Assembly (NCBI RefSeq): GCF_002127325.2
Contig: NC_035444.2
Coordinates: 36,987,140-37,051,139, forward strand
DNA from: Helianthus annuus
Taxonomy: Eukaryota; Streptophyta; Magnoliopsida; Asterales; Asteraceae
Direction of reading: 5' to 3'
DNA length: 64,000 bases
The notes under the pieces were generated by a model. The model worked only from the letters and a program-made list of their open reading frames with translations, did no database searches and had not been told where the DNA came from. Position 1 is the stretch's first letter, and each line of letters opens with the position of its first letter. Below are positions 11,101-20,402 of the stretch, one piece after another. The translations under genes were made by a program, and so were the position numbers.

Positions 11101-12447
11101 ATCAATAGTGAAAATCATAAATAATTCTTTCCAATTTGCTTGAACCGTATTCAAGGTAGCTAGCCACTGAATGCCCAAAACTAAATCAGCCCCTCCAATT
11201 GAAAAAGGGTGAAAGTCTTGAATAATCTTCAAATCATTAACCTGTACAGAAAGACTTTTGCAAATCTGATCACATCGGATTACATCACCAATACCGATTT
11301 GAACCCCGAAAGGTGGTATCGGTTGGGTCTCAAGTTTTAGCTCTTTCACCAAACAATCTGAGATAAAATTATGGGTGGAACCCCCATCAATTAAAATTAA
11401 AACCTCTGCAAAATTCAACATACCATGGACTTTCATCGTTGTTGGATGCGATTTCCCGAGGATAGCATGTAAACTGATCTCTGTTGTCTCCTCTTGTGTC
11501 TCATCAGAATTAGTTATTTCAGTTTCTTGCTGCTCCACTAAGTCCTCTTCGGCTTCTAACATTTTTAGTGTACCCGCTTTACATCTATGTCCTGGACCAT
11601 ATTTCTCCCCACACCTGAAGCATTCACCCCTTAAATAACGATTTTGTTTTTCGGTGTCTGAAATTCTAAATGGAGTTTTTGGTTGGTTAGAGGGTTGAGA
11701 GTTGTAAGAGGTAATGGTTTTAGAATCAAGTGGTGGTGGTTTGGAATTTGGTTCCCCAATAGAACTCTTTCCGGGTCGATGCTTGTTTGATTTAGACTCA
11801 AATTCCAAAGCAAGACTCATAGCGTTGTAAACGGTACGTGGTTTGTGTATTCTCACATCAGCCTTTAATTCTTCCTTCAACCCGTTAACCCCTAAGAAAC
11901 AGTGGTCTGGCCAGTTTGAAACCCGTGAAGATCGCCTGGCAAATTCTTGACGGTATTCCTGTACCGATGCAGTTTGTTTTATACTGCACAGGTATTCATC
12001 TGGATTTTGAAACTCGGCTGGACCGAAGTTTTTGGTGAAGGTTTGCACTAACTCTTCCCAGAAAGTCAAAGTATGATCATCCGAAAGCCAGGAATAGAGG
12101 TCTAAGGCATCTCCCTCTAGGTGCATAGATGCTATTTCTACCTTCTCCTCATCTGGTATCTTATAATACCGAAAATATTTTTCAGCCTTTAATACCCACC
12201 CACATGGATCCCCTCCATTAAAAATAGGAAAATCAATTTTGTTGTAGGGTTTGTATCCGACTCGTCCCTTCCACGAGCTCTCCCCTTCATCAAAGATACT
12301 GCCTTTAGACCGGTCTCCTTTCAAGGCTGCAATGTCTTCCTTCATTGAATCAATGGACTCTAATTTTGCAGCAATGGCAGCCAGTTGAGCAGCAATTTGG
12401 TCTGGGTTTGAGCTGCTGCCATCAGAAGTGCTCCGGGTTTGAACCAT
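7978..12447 (-). CDS. Chromovirus gag-pol polyprotein with C-terminal chromodomain-like region
   Basis: The uninterrupted 1489-codon frame starts with ATG at 12447 (MVQTRSTSDG), right behind the primer site. In order: a gag coiled coil (about 15-45) and gag core (about 70-215); zinc knuckle CFRCGEKYGPGHRC (276-289); protease ILIDGGSTHNF with Asp354; RT with VKKKDNTWRMCVDYR, SKLDLRSGYYQI and FFDD; RNase H with FVVECDASSDGVGAIL; integrase with GGHGGFLKTLKR, FVQQCVICQQQKYQ, MDFIVGLPP, IVSDRDVIF and SYHPQTDGQTEVLNR, giving a complete DDE set; and a chromodomain-like end (HRWVSEADHLVLELLVSW, then EEATWES). Such proteins copy the element and target it to particular chromatin. One oddity is DGG in place of the usual DSG/DTG at the protease active site. 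Full length and lack of breaks suggest recent activity. Confidence 0.93.
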   Translation of the reverse strand: MVQTRSTSDGSSSNPDQIAAQLAAIAAKLESIDSMKEDIAALKGDRSKGSIFDEGESSWKGRVGYKPYNKIDFPIFNGGDPCGWVLKAEKYFRYYKIPDEEKVEIASMHLEGDALDLYSWLSDDHTLTFWEELVQTFTKNFGPAEFQNPDEYLCSIKQTASVQEYRQEFARRSSRVSNWPDHCFLGVNGLKEELKADVRIHKPRTVYNAMSLALEFESKSNKHRPGKSSIGEPNSKPPPLDSKTITSYNSQPSNQPKTPFRISDTEKQNRYLRGECFRCGEKYGPGHRCKAGTLKMLEAEEDLVEQQETEITNSDETQEETTEISLHAILGKSHPTTMKVHGMLNFAEVLILIDGGSTHNFISDCLVKELKLETQPIPPFGVQIGIGDVIRCDQICKSLSVQVNDLKIIQDFHPFSIGGADLVLGIQWLATLNTVQANWKELFMIFTIDGKRYKLKGIETGPQKSSSFQHLAIEPVSNPQIPTPLQPIINQYSTGFDEPKTLPPVRTQTHSIHLIPNAPPPNIRPYRYPHSQKTEIEKQVNQLLTAGFIQSSTSPFSSPVLLVKKKDNTWRMCVDYRALNKITVADKYPIPNIDELLDELYGATVFSKLDLRSGYYQIRVTAQDVAKTAFRTHSGHYEFKVMPFGLTNAPSTFQAIMNDLFRPFLRRFILVFFDDILIYSHTMEQHRSHLEQALKLLYDNQFFAKMSKCCFGQPQVVFLGHVVNSKGVKVEDEKISAVQSWPIPSTVKEVRGFLGLTGYYRRFVRNYGLIARPLTALTKKDGFVWSKEALNSFNELKEALLSTPVLRLPDFSQPFVVECDASSDGVGAILSQADHPVAYFSKGFSPANRCKSAYDRELLALVLAVQKWSHYLLGRHFLIRTDHYTLKFLLEQRITTTEQQRLLLKLMPYDFSIIHKAGKENRGADALSRRPHSGELLTLMVPYCVEVAGIKLGLQNDPVTSNIVNKLQADPSSVAGFSIIDQFLFYKGRLVIPEIPDLKQKLLQEAHDTPIGGHGGFLKTLKRISARYFWPKLKQDVRNFVQQCVICQQQKYQTLSPAGLLQPLPIPNQIWEDLSMDFIVGLPPSGRYDTILVVVDRLSKYAHFLCLSHPFTAKGVAAIFCKEIIRLHGFPRSIVSDRDVIFLSHFWQELFRLSQTKLQLSTSYHPQTDGQTEVLNRCLEAYLRCFASEQPTKWTTYLPWAEYSHNTGYHTATSTTPFTVVYGREPPCLFPYVMGETKNPELEQQLIDRDDMLRLLRNNLKKAQDRMKNQANHKRRDLTFQVGDFVFLKIQPYRQKSLAKHRYEKLSPRFFGPYRIKRAVGPVVYELELPPTARIHPVFHVSMLKPAHGSFSSEQQPPLPITKDWEIDLQPNYIIAHRWVSEADHLVLELLVSWCNRPVEEATWESYDLLAEQFSTFRLEDKAFYREGSNDKGPIKVYTRRRKRATAAHMEKLNYVFGLKLDPLGQGVGSKLEEWGAVTMPIISEKMKG

Positions 12448-12456
12448 CTTTCGTTT

Positions 12457-12472
12457 CCCGGCAATGGAACCA
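12457..12472 (-). other. Putative primer binding site of chromovirus J
   Basis: On the minus strand TGGTTCCATTGCCGGG lies two bases from the LTR edge, where the primer site belongs. It has the TGG start but is not the usual iMet sequence. It resembles the tRNA-Asp complement TGGCGCCGTTGCCGGG with three mismatches. I cannot name the tRNA with confidence. Confidence 0.55.
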
Positions 12473-12474
12473 AA

Positions 12475-12849
12475 TGATAAGATCTATAATTCAAACAGGA
12501 AACTTTATTTGAACTGAAGTAAACAGCCCGATTCTAGAGGGGCAATGTCTCCAAATACACAATACTTTGATAATGAAAAACAAGGATGAACCACTTGAAA
12601 ATAAAAAGCCTGCTTTAATAGACATGACACTTAGAAACTGCTCCATAAAGTAGGCATAGGAACAGCTCTTCAACCCTTCATTTTCTCGCTAATAATAGGC
12701 ATAGTAACTGCTCCCCACTCTTCCAATTACTGCCAACTCCCTGACCAAGTGGATCCAGCTTAAGCCCAAAAACATAATTCAGTTTTTCCATATGGGCAGC
12801 TGTGGCCCGTTTCCTTCTTCTCGTATAAACTTTAATCGGGCCCTTATCA
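12475..12849 (-). repeat. 5' LTR of chromovirus J
   Basis: A 375-bp copy of the LTR at 7783-8158. It lacks one T in the run near 12726 and differs at three further sites. It is followed on the + side by TSD GAACG. Confidence 0.93.
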
Positions 12850-13168
12850 GAACGACAGAAGTTGTACCGCAGGTAAATTCGGTTAAACCGGTATACCGAT
12901 ATCGGGTCAAAGGTTAAAATTTGGAATTTTAATCTTTCATGGGCCAAAAAAATGTGTCGAATTACCTTCTTAGTAAAACTTAGCGCCCAAAAAAAGGTAT
13001 AAATAGTGAAATTTGTGATGATTTTTTTATTATAGATTAACTTTAGAATATTTTTTATTATAAAAATAGGTAGTTTTGGATTATTTCTTGAGTAAAAATT
13101 GTATTTTATGGATTTATTGGGTAAATTAGTCAACCCGGTCGAACCATCCGGTATAACCCGGTTAAACC

Positions 13169-13895
13169 TTGGTTTAAAAAAGCGCGAAGCGCTCCGAAGC
13201 GTTTTGGTTCCAAAAGCTTTAAGCGAAGCTTCAAGCGCGAAGCGAGAGCTTCACATATACGAAGCGCTCCATATTATATATAATTATATATAATGTTAAT
13301 TTTATATATATGTATAAAAAATAGCTATCCATATTATATATATGTATTTTATAATGTTAATTTGTACTTTTATGCATAAATTAAAAAGTTTAAGGACCAA
13401 ATGTAAACTACTGAAGATAGAGGGAGTTAAATTTTTAAATAGACAAACTATCTTTACACTTTTTAAGTAAAAAGTTAGAAGTTTCAGGGACTGAATGTAA
13501 ACTAATGAAAGATAGAGGGGTTAAATGTTTAAAAACCTTAACTTATAAAAACCCTAAAAGCCTAAAAGACAGATACGTAGCCGCTCTCAGCATCTCTCTT
13601 CTTCTTCTTCTTCCCCTTCTTCCTGGTTTCCGGCTGAAAGCAACTCCGTCGCCGGAATTTGTCGCCGGATTTCACAAAGTCGCTATATCGTCGATATAAG
13701 GTCGATATGTACCTTGTAAAGACTGTTGGGCTTAAAAAATGGCCCAAATGGTGATCTGATTGGCTGGAGTGTCGCTTCACAACTTCATCGCTTCGCCGCT
13801 TAAAGCTCGCTTCACGTAATGTAACGCTTCAGACCCAAAAAAAGCGTTTTTTCCAGCGCTTCACGCTCGCTTTAAGCGCGCTTTTTTAACCACAA
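13169..13895. mobile_element. 727-bp non-autonomous element with 9-bp TSD (Mutator-like)
   Basis: Inverted ends TTGGTTTAAAAAAGCGCG and CGCGCTTTTTTAACCACAA are flanked by an exact 9-bp duplication GGTTAAACC (13160-13168 and 13896-13904). The subterminal parts are crowded with GCGCGAAGCG/GAAGCGCT palindromes. The middle (about 13540-13700) is GC-richer and looks like a host 5' UTR or exon with a pyrimidine run, but I do not recognise it. A 9-bp TSD suggests the Mutator superfamily. Confidence 0.75.
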
Positions 13896-14038
13896 GGTTA
13901 AACCATTTCTGAGTCTAACCCGGTACGATTTAAAAACCAGTTTTTTAAACATTGCTCTTTTTTTATCTGATGGAGATGGGCATTAGTTTTTCATACTTAT
14001 TTTGTATATACTTTTAGAAAGATTAGATGGAGAATAGT

Positions 14039-14181
14039 AAGATTGGGCTGGTGAGTCACATGGGAACCTTAACCCAATGTGGGCACTATGTTGCATATAT
14101 GTACAAAAGAAGGAAGTGGGTGATTTTCAATGAGGATAAAGTGGGTGGTGTTTGGCCTGCAAGTTTCCAACTGATTTCTTA
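14039..14181 (+). pseudogene. Ubiquitin carboxyl-terminal hydrolase (UBP14-like) exon fragment
   Basis: The frame reads SHMGTLTQCGHYVAYMYK, then KWVIFNEDKVGG, and stops a few codons later. This is the C-terminal catalytic histidine box of a USP/UBP protease (GHYVA holds the catalytic His, and WVIFND-like follows). It is closest in memory to plant UBP14, the enzyme that disassembles free ubiquitin chains. Only this exon is present, with none of the Cys box, zinc finger or UBA domains. It lies between the SFH fragment and the PAS1 fragment in the same orientation, consistent with transposon capture. Confidence 0.75.
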
Positions 14182-14360
14182 AGATTATTTATCAAAGAAA
14201 GATCAAACTGGTACTTTTGTTTAATGACTCGGAGTCTACATTATGAGTTTCTGTGGCAGTGTGAGTGGATTCTTTTATCCGTTATTAATGGTAAGCTTAT
14301 AATGTTGAGCCTGTGAATGGTTAGTATTTGAGTGGCTGATTTTTGTTACAATGACTGCAG

Positions 14361-14476
14361 ATATGAGGTTTCAGGGGTTTCTTCCTTCTGTAATGTCCAT
14401 TGTTAGCCAGGAGATTGAGCCGGATAATGCATTGGATTACCGAAATCAGCTTATGAATATTCTTAACATCAGTGAG
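14361..14476 (+). pseudogene. Unrecognised host exon with intact splice borders
   Basis: Between an acceptor-like CTGCAG and a donor-like GTTTGT lies an open stretch containing FQGFLPSVMSIVSQEIEP and DNALDYRNQLMNILNISE. Composition and borders look like one exon of a conserved plant gene, but I cannot name it. It is in the same orientation as the UBP14 and PAS1 fragments and is probably part of the same captured cargo. Confidence 0.5.
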
Positions 14477-14640
14477 GTTTGTTCTTTACTTGCTTATCTG
14501 GATGCCTTTACATTAAGGAATCAAGTCCTTTCTCACATGCATTTCATACGACTTTAGCCTACCTGTTGCATCAAATTGAATTAACAAGCCATTAAAATCC
14601 CACTCATAGCCATTACGGTGTTCTTCATATTGCTATGTTA

Positions 14641-14986
14641 GGTACCTAAAGGTCTTGAAATGGGTATCGGAACAATGTCACGGGAGAGAAAGCAGTGATT
14701 TATGTAACAAGTCAGTACTTAAGTCAAACCCCTCTGATACCTTATGTATAAGGTATCGAAGAAGTTCACTTTGAAGTGGACCTTATCCATTTTATTCAAG
14801 TCCGCAAATGTTTTTTTCTTTCTTAGTTGGAAGCATGCATCTTTTCATTTGAACGCTAATTCTGGTATATTTCCACTTGTATATCGTTTTACAGGTACGG
14901 GATGTACTAGGAGATGGCCGTCTAATAAAACGCCACATAAGAGACGGCAAAGGTGCTATTGCAGTCCTTATTTGATTATTTCTTAG
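14641..14986 (+). pseudogene. PASTICCINO1-like (FKBP-TPR) gene fragment
   Basis: Two exons are recognisable. The first gives LEMGIGTM, then after a one-base frameshift EKAVIYVTSQYL, and later EVHFEVDLIHFIQ. After a short intron ending in ACAG the second gives VRDVLGDGRLIKRHIRDGKG and then runs to a stop. This order matches the FKBP-repeat region of plant PAS1 as I remember it, an immunophilin-like TPR protein involved in very-long-chain fatty acid elongation and cell proliferation. The retained intron shows DNA-level copying. The frameshift and missing TPR part make it a pseudogene. Confidence 0.75.
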
Positions 14987-16196
14987 GTCTATTAGCCATC
15001 TAAATTGGACACTATACCGGTAAGAAGTCAAGTTGCAAATGTACACGTGCAACATCCCCGGCTGAACCGTATCGAGTTTTTATAATAAATGTTCTCCCTA
15101 CGCGGGTTTAGTCTTACCAGAATATAATGAATGCTCAATCACTTAGTTCTTCCACTGAGATTTATTTATTTTTTTACTATCATACACATTTCGTAATTAT
15201 TTTTTACAAGTGATTAATGCAGCGTTATGTTTCATTTTGTTTTTAATTTAATGTAGCTGGGGTTATTTCAGGTTATCTACTTTTAAGATTCCCATCCGAA
15301 TGAATAGTCAAGGTCTTGGCTTCTTATTACATTCCTTGGTAGGTGGCTTTTTGTTCTTGCTAAAAAGGAAGCCCTTTTTTGGATCAATGATCAGGAATTC
15401 TTATATAAACCTAATTCCATAAAAGATGTAAACTTTGACTTTTTAGTCAAACCCAACATTCGTATCAAAGTGTCGATCAAATTTTGTTGAAGCCACAAAA
15501 TTACAACGTTACTAATAATGAAATGATCCTAAATTACCAAGTCAATATAACCCATTGTTGGTTTTGGTATCGGTTCAGAGGTGTTGAATGAATCTAAAGG
15601 GATTGGCAAGCTTATAAATTCATATATTTGTTGGATAGATACGAAAACATGTAATGGAAGGCTAATAGCTATGGACTTTCATGTGTAAATTCTGTTGTAT
15701 ATTATGATGAATTCAAGATATTCTATCAACTTTCTATGGGGTGTTTGAGCTTTCTTAATTATAAATAGTTTATTTCAAACTGATTATTGTTATTTAGACA
15801 TTATAAAGATTCTTAATTACCATGTTCATCATCCCTCTCTCTATATATTTGTTTGACAATACTCTAAAGGTGTTATTTGGTTACATTTACTCTATTAATA
15901 ATCTTCACCCTTTTGTACTCTATTTCTTAATTAAAAAAAGTTAGTTACAAAAAATATTATATAACAAACTTATAAATTATATATACAAGTATTTGATGTT
16001 GCGTAACCCATGCAATTTCTATTACTTATTGCCATATTGAAGTAAATGCCCTAAGTAATTTAATTTCTGTTTTGTTTTTTTCTTTCTTTTTGGTAAGGTT
16101 TGTCAAATATGGGTCTTAGCATGGAGATATATCAGGTTATAAATCATACAAAAAAAATACTTTTATAGATATATATTTTTTTAACACAACCCATAA
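14987..16196. other. Non-coding interior, putative Helitron 3' part
   Basis: AT-rich sequence with no frame or motif I can assign. It lies between the last captured gene fragment and the Helitron-type terminus. Confidence 0.4.
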
Positions 16197-16224
16197 CCCG
16201 TGAAGCTCACGGGATATAACCTAG
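16197..16224 (+). other. Helitron-type 3' terminus
   Basis: A perfect 6-bp stem CCCGTG / CACGGG with loop AAGCT is followed after ATATAAC by CTAG. The next base is T (16225). This is the canonical Helitron end: a hairpin shortly before CTRR, with insertion before T. The matching 5' TC terminus was not found; it may lie near or left of element F. Confidence 0.65.
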
Positions 16225-16949
16225 TACGTGTATAAAGCTAGCATGTAGCTAAACTAATCCATCACCTAAAATATCACCACATAAACCCTTTTTGACAAAA
16301 CAGCCATAAACCCGCGGTATCACATTAATTCCCGGATTAGTTTATTACCGATTGTAAAATAAACCAATAACCTTGGTAAAACCGTTCTTTATTGAATGCA
16401 TGATCAGCCCAAAACACTTAAAATCATTTGAAAACCTTAAGAACGTGGACATGGAATTCATATTATTTAAATCATTCGTTCAGTTTTAGATAAATCATCA
16501 AAACGTTAACCATTATCTACAAATACATTAACCGTTATAACATATATTTATATTTAATAAACGTGTACCAGTGCAACCCCAAAACAATAAAGAATATTTA
16601 AACGAGGAAACATGAAACTCACCTAGATTGTTTAAGACGATATTCGGGTCCATTTAAGCCCAAACTGCCACACAAACACAATCAACGTATGGCCTCCTCT
16701 AGCTACCACCACCTTCTGTCTGGTTGTCATCCCTGATCAATCACCACCGTGTCTAAAACATCCTTGGTTCAACCAAAATACCTCAGGTCACACCTTAAGT
16801 GCACCCGCATGCTAGACCACCTTGTCTCTCTTTAGAAATCACACCACTGTTAGTCCGGCCACATAGACCACCAAACGAACCACCACGGCCCTTGGTAATC
16901 CGCTAACAACCGCCACAGTCCCACCTTTGGTATTTTAACCACTTATAAA
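16225..16949. other. Intergenic, nothing recognised
   Basis: AT-rich at first, then more mixed. No gene, no paired repeats and no RNA found by eye. Confidence 0.4.
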
Positions 16950-17130
16950 CAGTGGCGGAACTAGAAGAGAAATTCAGGGGTATCCCTATTTTTTTTTATC
17001 GAGGACTATTCTTGAGAATTCAAGAGCCAGATGCGGGTAGTAAAAATGAACCCTTAAATTTTATTTAGCCCAGGGACCTGCCTGAGAATTCGAGAGCCCT
17101 TAGAGGCCTTGAGCGGCTAGCAAAAATGGG

Positions 17131-17174
<44 letters not shown>

Positions 17175-18131
17175 CTAGGTTACAGACACATGTATTTATA
17201 ATAAAAATTATTAATTGTTAGTAATAGGATTTAGAAATTACAATATAACATTTTGAGATAAGATATAACTGAAATTACGTATTAATTAGGTATACATATA
17301 ACATTTTGAGATAAGATATAACATTTTGATGTGCGTTGTGAAACTATTTTCAAAAGTAAAATTAACTTTTTATAATCCATACTCTATAATAGAGTATTAT
17401 TCTCTAACAAAGTGTGAGAACGAAAACTATTTAATTATATTATCGATATATAATTTTATTTTTATATTCTGAAGCATATGTTGAGTTTTATTTTTTTATT
17501 AATTGGTGTACCAAACACAAACACGAATGTTATCAAATATTTTTTTATAAAACTTCAAATGTTATTTAAAAGTTTTATATATAAAATTTAGTTTGTATAA
17601 TCATATATTCAACGAGAAAAAACCGAAAATTATTGATAAAGTAAATTTGATACTTAAATATAAAATAAATTTAATACTTAATAATAAAATGATAAACAAA
17701 CAAACTAACTAACAAAAATATATCATAAAAAAAACAAACAGAATCTGATAATGTTTAACTGAAGTAAAGTAAATATTAATTGAAAAGTAAATAAACAAAT
17801 TAAATAGTTTGACTATTGACTCTAGCTTTTTAATTGTAGACTTGTAGACTTGCTTTACCTTTCATTTATCTTTCCAATGCTTAATTATAATAACAACTTC
17901 ATCTTCTTCACCTTGTATCTTCTGCAACTTTTTGTGGACTGGAAATTTCGTTTCCGAAAATTTTGGTTCGTCTCGTCTTCATCTATATTTAGAGCTATCT
18001 TAATATTACTTAGGGGTATCCGCGATACATAAATCGGAGATTATAAAAAAATTGCAACAAAAATTGTACTTCGCGACGAAAGTTGAGGGGTATCCCGGGC
18101 AACCCCTGGATCCCAAGTAGATCCGCCCCTG
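16950..18131. mobile_element. 1.18-kb non-autonomous hAT element
   Basis: Ends CAGTGGCGGAACTAG and GTAGATCCGCCCCTG fit the hAT terminal pattern CAGNGGCGG. An exact 8-bp duplication CTTATAAA lies on both sides (16942-16949 and 18132-18139). The subterminal parts are also partly inverted (CAGGGGTATCCC against GGGTATCCCGGGCAACCCCTG). The interior is AT-rich with a TA microsatellite and no transposase. Confidence 0.85.
17133..17171. repeat. (TA)n microsatellite
   Basis: A run of about 19 TA units inside the hAT element. Confidence 0.95.
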
Positions 18132-18139
18132 CTTATAAA

Positions 18140-18936
18140 CATCTATTATCAGTAATTATTTTCCAAGAATTTTGATGATAACTATTTTTAATATAGAGGT
18201 TGGGTAACTTTTAGTATCCGAAACTTATCTATTTTATATATGATTAAAATTTTAAAACTATAATCATTTATCTTTTTGTTGTATTACTTATTCAAATTAT
18301 GATCTCTTTTTTTTAGGCTTTGCATGCGTGTATAGAGATTTGTCATGCACATAAATTTTATATTTCTGTTTTATTTTCTATTTAAAGTATTTTTCTTTTT
18401 AAATATATATACATTCGTTAAAAGGGTGACAAAAATGACTGGGCTATACCCTCATACTTAGCCCACATGATAGGCTCAACTTAACATATAAGTCCACAAA
18501 GAAAGCCCGTCTGAAGTCCAAGTAGCAGGAGGTGGGCTATTGGGCTGGAGTTGATTGCAAAGAACACTATTCAGCGTTGTAAGGAAAAAAAAAGTTGAAC
18601 GGTGAATAAATTCATCCAAAAAATATAGCAAGGCGCTAGAAAATATATACCACCACAAATGTTTTGTTACGTAAAGTGATAAATAACCACGATTTACCAT
18701 TTTGTTCTATGCTTTAACTACATATAATAACTCGAGTTATATGTAGTTTAGTTACAGCGCTTAGTTATAGCCCAACGTCTATGTGATAGTGACGTAACAG
18801 TAACTTTTACACTTTATAGTTATTCCACTACATAGCCTTAAAGTAACTATACAGTCTCCATGACTAAATTTTGTATTTGGTTTAAAAAAATATAATTTGA
18901 ATAATACTGGTTTAATTTTTTTAACCGTACAGTCCA
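18140..18936. other. Intergenic, nothing recognised
   Basis: AT-rich sequence between the hAT element and the LINE 3' end. Only short unsupported frames are present. Confidence 0.4.
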
Positions 18937-19387
18937 ACAGCAACAACATACCCAGTAGAATACCACTCACAATGAAGCTATTGGTGAGAATCCCACTCGT
19001 ATGAAGCTATCAGCGGGGTCTGAAGATAGTGGGATGTATTCAAGCTTTACCTCTATCTCCAAAGATGGAGAAGCTGCTTCTAGTGATACCACCAGCTCCA
19101 AAGTCATAACCACACATAAAAGTCAAATTAGGATGTACATAGCCACTAAAAACTATATCTTTGCTAAAGCGTATAACATGAACATGAACAAGTACCATAT
19201 GAAAGAGACATGCAAACATGCGATAACATGCATAGACCACCCAAAAAACACTAAGAAGCTAAGCTTGTAAGGTAAGACTAGAAGAACAAACCATACCCTA
19301 CTCCTAAACGTTTTTAACTTTAGTTCTACGTCTTCACGGACTCCGATCCTCGACTAAGTCCTTAGAGATATTCAAGTGTAACAAATC

Positions 19388-20402
19388 ATGGCTAATCCAC
19401 TCCTCAAAGTTAGTTTTGGTGCCTCCACTCCTCCTCCCCTCCACTGTAATAGTTTTCACAGTTCTAACACTGGTCGTCACTTGTATCCTCTTAACGTGCC
19501 CATACCATCTCAACCACCCATATCTTATCTTGTCTTATTTGATATACTGGCCACCCCAATATTTCCCTAAAGACCTCATTTCTTATCTTATCTAACCTAG
19601 TACACCTACACATCCACCTTAACATCCTCATTTCTACTACCTCTAGCTTACGCACATGTGTCTTCTTAATGACCCAACAATCTATAACGCATAACATAGT
19701 AGGTCTTACTACAACCCTATAAAAGTTTCTTGTTAATCTAGTCGGGAACCTCTTGTTAAACAATACCCAGGGGTTGCTCTCCACATATAGCATCCAACCT
19801 CGACGTGATGCGCTATGTCACTATCTATCTCCCCATCCCTTTGTACATACAATCCTAAATACTTGAACTTAGGTGCCTACGGAACCACCTGACCCTCAAT
19901 GGTGATCTAGGTGTTCTCGTCATCTCCTACGCCAATGAAATCACAATAAAGGTACTTGGTCTTAGAAAAAATAATCCTTAAACCTCTTCTTTCTAAAGAT
20001 ACTAACCACTCCTTTAATCATGCATTCAGCTTATGTTTACTTTCTACCACTAACATAATATTACCCGAAGCATGCACTAGGGAATTGTATCCTTAATAGA
20101 ATTTGATAACTCGTCTACGACAAGCGTAAAAAGAAACGGATTCAACGAAGACCCTTGGTGTAGTTTTACCTCCATAAAGAAGAAATCCATATACCGTACA
20201 AGTGAATGGGCCCTAGTTTCAGTCCTAAGATATATATACCTAATTATGTCTATATATTTCCCTAGAACACTTCTACCCTCCAAACTATCCCAAGTCAATC
20301 TGTGTGGTACACTATCATATGCCTTCTCAAGATAAATGAACACCATATGAAGATCATGTTTCTTCTCCTTCTACTTTTCCATTAATCTCCTTAAAATGTG
20401 TA
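19388..20402 (-). pseudogene. LINE reverse transcriptase, central and C-terminal part
   Basis: The minus strand encodes RT motif A-like YLEKAYDSVPH followed by LTWDSLEG, then the GLHQGS-type motif as KLHQGSSLNPFLFTLVVDEL. The region that should hold FADD is damaged by a stop and shift near 20080. After a further gap come LNKRFPTRLTRNFYR, VVRPTMLC, VVEMRMLRWMCR and TRLDKIRNEVFRE, the conserved C-terminal block of this LINE family. Several frameshifts and stops are present and the catalytic box is lost. Confidence 0.8.

Larger units (their letters stand above)
7783..12849 (-). mobile_element. Young, structurally complete chromovirus (Ty3/gypsy), element J
   Basis: The 376-bp and 375-bp LTRs both start TGATAAG and end CTTATCA. 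They are flanked by an exact 5-bp TSD, GAACG (7778-7782 and 12850-12854). I count three substitutions and one single-base indel between the LTRs, so the insertion is recent. Primer site, polypurine tract (GAGAGGGAAG near 8161-8172, minus strand) and a single long polyprotein frame are all present. The 5' LTR is the right-hand one. It lies inside the hAT-like element at 7684-13954. Confidence 0.95.
7684..13954. mobile_element. Non-autonomous hAT-like element hosting two younger insertions
   Basis: The left end CAATGTTTTAAAAACCGG and the right end CCAGTTTTTTAAACATTG form imperfect inverted repeats. Exact 8-bp duplications CTCTTTTT flank them at 7676-7683 and 13955-13962. Without the nested chromovirus (7783-12849 plus its TSD) and the small element at 13169-13895, the host is only about 460 bp, rich in CCGGTT/AACCGG motifs and non-coding. 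The TSD is low-complexity, so it counts for less than the paired ends. Confidence 0.7.

Noticed and set aside
12678..13133. 151-codon minus-strand frame as a gene
   Set aside because: Its first recognisable half is the LTR copy of the chromovirus polyprotein tail and the rest is hAT-like filler; the frame is accidental.
19001..19270. 89-codon + strand frame
   Set aside because: It is antisense to the 3' UTR of the LINE and has no recognisable content.
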